64,000 nucleotides of DNA, from contig UQUV01000007.1 in the NCBI GenBank assembly GCA_900544305.1, positions 47,250-111,249 of the forward strand, in the 5' to 3' direction. The stretch's first letter is position 1. The number at the start of each line of letters is the position of its first letter. The position numbers and the translations under genes were made by a program. Below are positions 61,401-64,000 of this stretch, piece by piece. The DNA comes from an uncultured Porphyromonadaceae bacterium. GTDB lineage: Bacteria; Bacteroidota; Bacteroidia; Bacteroidales; Muribaculaceae. Below the pieces are notes generated by a model, which worked only from the letters and a program-made list of their open reading frames with translations, ran no database searches and was not told the DNA's origin.

Positions 61401-62466
61401 GTATGCTTTCAGCAATAACGCATCGCCTTATTCTTGGTCGGGATTTGCCTGCTCTAATGAAACTTCGGTGGTGTTTGAGCTGATTGAACATCAGTTCCGT
61501 TCGGCTGCCGGTAGCGGACACGAATCTGCGAATTATGGAGTAGCGTATGTCTACGACGGAATACCGCACAGTGTGGATGTGACGAATGCTGTGGACGGAG
61601 ATGAAATCCGCGGATTTTATGTGACGAACACGGCATGGGTGAAGAATGCCGTGCTGAATGGTGACGGAATGTCGACAAATCCCGGCGGTTTCGAAAAGGG
61701 TGATTATTTGCGCCTGAAGATAACTGGAGAGAAGGCCGACAATTCAAAATCATCGCAGACGTTCTATCTTGCCAACTATACCTCGGACAATGCTGCCGAC
61801 CACTATTGTCTGGATACTTGGCAGTGGGTAGATCTGCGAGCTTTGGGAGCTGTGAAGAAAGTATCGTTTGCACTGGAGGGTACGAAAACCAATATGATGG
61901 GACTGACGACTCCTTCCTATTTCTGTCTTGATGATTTCAACGGCGAACGCACAGTGACCGATGCGCAGGTATGCGTGATGGATACGGACGGAGCTTCTGT
62001 CGATTTGGAACAGTACTTCTCGTTTGAAGACAGTGACGCCGCAATCAGCTATGTTTTGACAGACGATTGCGACCGTGAAGTGGCGGACGTAGAAGTGAAT
62101 GACGGCAAGTTGGTCGTTTCGCCGAAAAAGGCTGAAGCTGAAACGGAAGTAATTGTCCGTGGTACTCAGAAAGGTATGCAGGAATTTGTTCGTATCCCGT
62201 TGCGTATTGAAGAAAAGTCGGGAGTTGAGGCGTTGTATGGCGGAGTGGCCGTTTATCCGGTGCCGGCAACCGACCATCTCAACATTGCGACTGACATGGA
62301 CGGCTATTCGGTAGAAATCGTGTCGGCCGGCGGACGTACCGTTTACCGCAGTGAGGGCAATTCGGGCAAAATCCGGATTCCAGTATCGCAATTGTTGAAA
62401 GGTGTTTATATTGTGAAAATCAGTAATGCAGGCAACTGTGTCGTAAAACGAATTACAGTGAAATAA
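55450..62466 (+). CDS. Very large T9SS-exported surface protein under B12 riboswitch control
   Basis: The 2338-residue protein has a signal peptide (MKKKALFLMFVCWSLLMPLA). Residues about 30-1178 hold four tandem modules, each a CUB-like domain (near 30, 334, 617 and 905) plus a beta-sandwich beginning with a Met/Leu-Thr/Ser-Val type strand. A right-handed beta-helix spans about 1178-1630 (GTYTVGTSGDADYATLTEAI at its start). An FN3-like domain, a further beta domain and a PKD/Ig-like domain (ASPSTGVAPYTYSWKNA) follow. A DUF4465-like domain is at about 1952-2167 (TATFDDFPLESESHWNG; YCLDTWQWVDLRALG; SYFCLDDFNGE). The last 80 residues are a T9SS sorting domain (VAVYPVPATDHLNI; LKGVYIVKISNAG). The riboswitch and DUF4465 suggest vitamin B12 binding. 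ATG 55450 replaces an upstream TTG frame because the signal peptide starts there. Confidence 0.85.
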   Translation: MKKKALFLMFVCWSLLMPLATAGQTGSATRVLMSQFGKTEVTVSGEIEFLDPWGGEGIRGTNSYNSLSTVVFKPESPGQSIQITFERIDVQEYSSSWTSYPASLVVYNGEVDADDSFAYPSSTSGVNSSSKLPEGDVLRTFTGTFSKQVIYSASPDGILSVGYLFCNANDCDGWVAKVECVKLEDMTVTSGGMSYENVDAAPVGKSGVALANFYVDAEGVMNADRMTSVSFRLPVNEVADAQKIRLYAGAQADCSGLEPLNATMSVQGDVYTLTLDKPLTSGRNWFTLAADVKQDAVFGASVRLEVDKVTTGTFPSGVSPWAAAEPVMVTVPSVVLMSQSAIYNVGAESIQFYDDGGKDGKISFKFEGVVTFVPTTPGKRVQIDFSKVNIYENKYSTVTSNNDVMIVYDGKQKDSNRINTVMHDGQPVVVRSMSADGALTVYLKSVTGDYYLQDGFEAVVSEFEPQPMTVKEVAVTQWTEGTVAAGDEAQPILSVNVKTENTLSLKVEAFKFTATGTSEISHIKRATVYYTGKSDAFSSAVKVGEAVLGDSGEFSVTGCSQELVEGDNYFWLAYGIAPEALTGEVVDGGCLSVTLSGSEHSVAAGQPEGNRQVKNVFRSTLGTFEKTVFGTWYYESTKNPLSYYDGYEPVEGDQTVTFVPGTEGMIVELDMKSFHLYYSNASYAPKAKFEVYSGKGTEGDKLWELKSVDDKDAGPGRVLRSTSPDGALTVVFNANTTSASYTAEGWQAEVREYRSVPMELVGVEAFQASTEVLPTAPVAKNAEIIGFKLTAKGDKDALKLEEVALNLKESYAKVGKVYLYTSGRDSVLTLVDAVAEAVPSAKEVKLALASPYVMEEGSAYFWVAYDLSDEVATGTEFDCALESVKLNGKTTAVESGDPEGCRVARNMYVMKAGENGVVEVGDEPFVFFDEGGPDGGITRGFNGTVTFAPKHEGKAVKLTFKKWNIGGNDKMYVYYGKTAGESEDLLLSSSFADEKIISFAADGSLTLKFTTTSYGSTTGLDGWEIEVSEYEIQPLSLGEVNVVRVNGEPVMRGATEVMLRVDVEVKGDKGKLTVDKMKFDNAGTTAAADIEGAKMFVTDTVSTFYDYHAFGDVQIAAPYEFEGSYEVNFPGVYRFWLVYDIAADAAVGNTLSATPVSLTVDGSEKTLDGNAVSCQVKAGFSGTYTVGTSGDADYATLTEAIAVLKDGIDGPVVFELESGVYREVVNVPEVRGASDQNSITIRSKSGNYRDVTIVDDKYIEPNVPSSEKVASEFGVLTFAGVDYCSVENLTIRTSDAAYPAVVRVKFGSRHCTLYGCRIEGPKSTSISQDITLVEMYSRNIAGDNNDCFTVEGCQLEGGYKGITIGANWVNTPAYEKGAVIHNNRFVNQTSKSIYLQGEESYTLSGNTVVNDETTLSFTAFDLRRGFDQCVVEGNVFTLNTKRDVTAIYVEYVKADEELPGWIFNNEINVEANGTAYGIKVGSRDETTHLNIVYNTVRLTGSETASAPLYINSDMSGGMVRNNLLQNEAGGYVCRVQGSDLLNGVAFSNNALFTSGEEFAYVGKSIADFAGWQVAVGETNSVNEKTEFLSTKVLEPAAAGSLCSAMPLDFVNIDLNGVERSRENPTIGAYEYADASAAPAFEEGYPVFEGITHEQAEMVMKADLSGTAYLFVQESGQPLPTAEDVLASENEVEFRRGKEASFLLEGLQPQKEYVVCAVLQNLRGINSEVLVSTAFTTAYLPSEVSTFEKVEQGEGYFEDGTARFAGFTVVDTDDAVVVGKKVAQIGEGAVITFTNSESGIPLTGFFLKTDAEVQMKVYDENASAHDYTLPVTGGKWIFSNLKDKGRISKIEMATEGNAFIDNFSGEPLELLVYVPNCTVNETDEVELVASPSTGVAPYTYSWKNAMNEEVSKSASYSFKAVHTVPLTVTVTDAWGHTNSDEVIVTVLGKGYTATFDDFPLESESHWNGAKTDDPNGVFSTLYSGSYAFSNNASPYSWSGFACSNETSVVFELIEHQFRSAAGSGHESANYGVAYVYDGIPHSVDVTNAVDGDEIRGFYVTNTAWVKNAVLNGDGMSTNPGGFEKGDYLRLKITGEKADNSKSSQTFYLANYTSDNAADHYCLDTWQWVDLRALGAVKKVSFALEGTKTNMMGLTTPSYFCLDDFNGERTVTDAQVCVMDTDGASVDLEQYFSFEDSDAAISYVLTDDCDREVADVEVNDGKLVVSPKKAEAETEVIVRGTQKGMQEFVRIPLRIEEKSGVEALYGGVAVYPVPATDHLNIATDMDGYSVEIVSAGGRTVYRSEGNSGKIRIPVSQLLKGVYIVKISNAGNCVVKRITVK

Positions 62467-62485
62467 GGCAGTGCCGATAAATAGA

Positions 62486-62522
62486 AAACGCCGCATATTG
62501 CTTTGGGCTGTCTGCGGCGTTT
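62486..62522 (+). terminator. Bidirectional terminator between the surface protein and DUF1460 genes
   Basis: AAACGCCGCA (62486-62495) and TGCGGCGTTT (62513-62522) form a perfect stem with A/T flanks on both sides, serving both convergent genes. Confidence 0.8.
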
Positions 62523-62543
62523 CGTTTATATGGTCAAAAAAGT

Positions 62544-63404
62544 TTATTCGTCTACCCGGATGACACGGATACCGGTCCAGTTGCGGTTGGCGCGAATCAT
62601 TTCGTAAAGGTCATACTTGTCGATAATCACTTCTTTTTCGGTCGAAGAAGCATGAAGCAGATGGGCTTCCTTGCCTTCGAAACGGATGATTCCGAGGTGT
62701 GACACGTCGAGACCTTCAATCTTTGTTGTAAGGCAGATGATGTCGCCGTCTTTCAGCGCAGCAATGACGTCCTTCTTGATAAGGTTGTTCTTTTTCACGA
62801 TAGGCGACATGTGCATGCTGTAGCCGCTTTCCACCTTCTTCATTTCTTCAAAGACGCTGTCGTTGGCAAGTTGCGGATACTTGTCGCGGTGTTCGGTCAT
62901 GAAATAGATGGACTTGATTTGGTTGTCCGAACGTGGGATGCTTGAGGTTACTTCATGGAAATTACCGCGGGCTGTATTGTCGACAATCCATGCACTGATG
63001 TAGTGCAGGCGTGAAGCGTATCCGTCGAGTTTGCCGTTTTTATAGCGGATGGATTCCAGATTGGCGGCATAGGCATACCATGACGGGGCGTTGTCGAGCG
63101 TTGCTTTGGTAAGTGCGATGAGGGTTTCCACAAATGTGGTGCAGTCAAGCTCATCTATGTTGATTGTCAGGTGTTCTTTCTCGCCTTCAAGCGTGTGTGC
63201 AACATACGGAGTTCCCAACAGTTTCTGTGCATAGAAAGATACGTACTCGTTGGGGGTTGTCAGTTTTGCCGCTACGCCCTCCTGGAGCAGGCGGTTTATT
63301 TTTATTGTGTCTTCAGCACAATGGAATCTTAAGTCTTCTATCGAAAACGCATAAGAACTGATAGAAGCCACTACGAACAATAGAAATAAATATAGTTTCT
63401 TCAT
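62544..63404 (-). CDS. DUF1460 (NlpC/P60-like amidase) protein
   Basis: The exported protein has 286 residues with signal peptide MKKLYLFLLFVVASISSYAF. It matches the DUF1460 family: LLGTPYVAHTLEG, the probable catalytic Cys88 in ELDCTTFVETLIAL, and a His in DVSHLGIIRFEG. Family members are papain-like (NlpC/P60 clan) amidases linked to N-acetylmuramoyl-alanine cleavage or peptidoglycan recycling. It is convergent with the large surface protein gene and has its own promoter. Confidence 0.85.
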   Translation of the reverse strand: MKKLYLFLLFVVASISSYAFSIEDLRFHCAEDTIKINRLLQEGVAAKLTTPNEYVSFYAQKLLGTPYVAHTLEGEKEHLTINIDELDCTTFVETLIALTKATLDNAPSWYAYAANLESIRYKNGKLDGYASRLHYISAWIVDNTARGNFHEVTSSIPRSDNQIKSIYFMTEHRDKYPQLANDSVFEEMKKVESGYSMHMSPIVKKNNLIKKDVIAALKDGDIICLTTKIEGLDVSHLGIIRFEGKEAHLLHASSTEKEVIIDKYDLYEMIRANRNWTGIRVIRVDE

Positions 63405-63423
63405 ATAGCGTTAATTTTTTTGA

Positions 63424-63455
63424 CGAAATTACGTTTTTCTCTCGATAAATTCAAA
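63424..63455 (-). promoter_or_regulatory. Promoter of the DUF1460 gene
   Basis: Minus strand TTTG (63452-63455), 20 bp, TAATTTCG (63424-63431; one mismatch), 19 bp before the start codon. Confidence 0.55.
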
Positions 63456-63750
63456 TTAAATTACTTTGAAGTGGAAAATTTCGGCGATAAATAGAAATAC
63501 GGAGGTGCTGAGCTTTAATATGAATTTCTGATAAATCGCTTATATAAGCATATGGCAAAATTGTAAAGAGATGCTTTTTGAATAACCATATGATAAAATG
63601 TGTGTTATTTGATAGTGGAGAATTAAGGTTTTTTTCTGAGGGGTTTATCCAATTTTTCTATATTAAATATGAATTTTTTGTTATAACGTGCTGTTAATTA
63701 GAATGATGTAAATGTTGCGTTTTATTTCTTCAAAAAAAGTTTGTAAAATA

Positions 63751-63782
63751 TTTGGAGCGTATTGAAAAAGTGCCTACCTTTG
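63751..63782 (+). promoter_or_regulatory. Tandem promoter P1, probably of an rRNA operon
   Basis: TTTG (63751-63754), 20 bp, TACCTTTG (63775-63782), followed by CACTCGCAA. The 340 bp upstream (63405-63750) are very AT-rich, contain no gene I can support, and could act as an UP-like element. Confidence 0.7.
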
Positions 63783-63873
63783 CACTCGCAAAACGAAAAA
63801 CGGCGGTACCGCAGTGGCGGTCAGGTTTCGAAAGAGACACGCCGAAAGAAATTTTGAAAAACTTGCAAAAAGA

Positions 63874-63905
63874 TTTGCACAGTTCAAAATTTCGACTTAA
63901 CTTTG
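63874..63905 (+). promoter_or_regulatory. Tandem promoter P2, probably of an rRNA operon
   Basis: TTTG (63874-63877), 20 bp, TAACTTTG (63898-63905), followed by the same start region CACTCGCAA as P1, 123 bp downstream. The sequence from 63906 to the end has no coding signal and reads like a stable-RNA leader. Confidence 0.7.
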
Positions 63906-64000
63906 CACTCGCAACTCGAAAAAACGAGGCGCGAAAAACGAAAGAGAGTACATTGAAATAATGCGATAAGATACAAGACGAAGGAAGAGGGCGGAAGCCC

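Noticed and set aside
63752..63961. A 69-codon plus-strand open frame near the window end
   Set aside because: It runs through both stable-RNA-type promoters and their duplicated start regions, so it is almost certainly not translated.

Overview
The window looks like chromosome from a Bacteroidales member (Bacteroidota). The clearest sign is promoter structure: many genes are preceded by a TAnnTTTG -7 box, often with a TTTG-like -33 box exactly 20 bp upstream. Ribosome binding sites are mostly weak. Other signs are one fused str-S10-spc-alpha ribosomal superoperon without tuf, an frdCAB fumarate reductase operon, class III fructose-bisphosphatase, SDR-type threonine dehydrogenase, and several type IX secretion (T9SS) C-terminal sorting domains. 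The T9SS cargo argues for a T9SS-positive lineage (Prevotellaceae, Barnesiellaceae or relatives) rather than a typical Bacteroides; I cannot fix the genus.

Layout. 1-5.2 kb: 3' end of rnr (RNase R), then frdC-frdA-frdB. 5.3-7.4 kb: an OmpR/EnvZ-type two-component pair. 7.4-12.2 kb: mgtA, an outer-membrane porin-like gene and cutC, bracketed by two intergenic repeats made of GTTTACA/G heptamers with TTAGGG/CCCTAA-like arms. 12.2-14.1 kb: an EamA transporter and an alpha/beta hydrolase. 14.1-22.4 kb (minus strand): two T9SS-exported proteins (one an RCC1 propeller), a membrane-anchored TPR regulator with a LuxR-like helix-turn-helix, and a large transglutaminase lipoprotein. 22.4-30.1 kb: an AlbA/Schlafen-type regulator with a coding 12-bp tandem repeat, a GH29 alpha-L-fucosidase, asd, a CPA2 antiporter and a GlmU-like nucleotidyltransferase.

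30.2-48.5 kb is the ribosomal superoperon (rpsL to rplQ, 33 genes including fusA, secY, map, infA, rpmJ and rpoA). It starts from one near-consensus promoter with a structured leader. Intercistronic gaps before rpsG, rpsH and rpsD carry hairpins that could be ribosomal-protein control sites. 48.7-54.9 kb: a DUF5672 gene, fbp, an hsp20 chaperone behind a perfect sigma-54 promoter, and the divergent kbl/tdh pair that converts threonine to glycine.

55.0-62.5 kb holds the most unusual locus. A cobalamin riboswitch leads directly into a roughly 2340-residue T9SS-exported surface protein. That protein has four CUB-like/beta-sandwich modules, a beta-helix, an Ig/PKD-like domain and a DUF4465-like domain. 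I infer a vitamin B12-controlled, possibly B12-capturing, surface protein exported by T9SS. It is followed by a DUF1460 amidase-like gene on the minus strand. The last 250 bp contain two tandem near-perfect promoters with a duplicated start region, probably those of an rRNA operon lying beyond the window.
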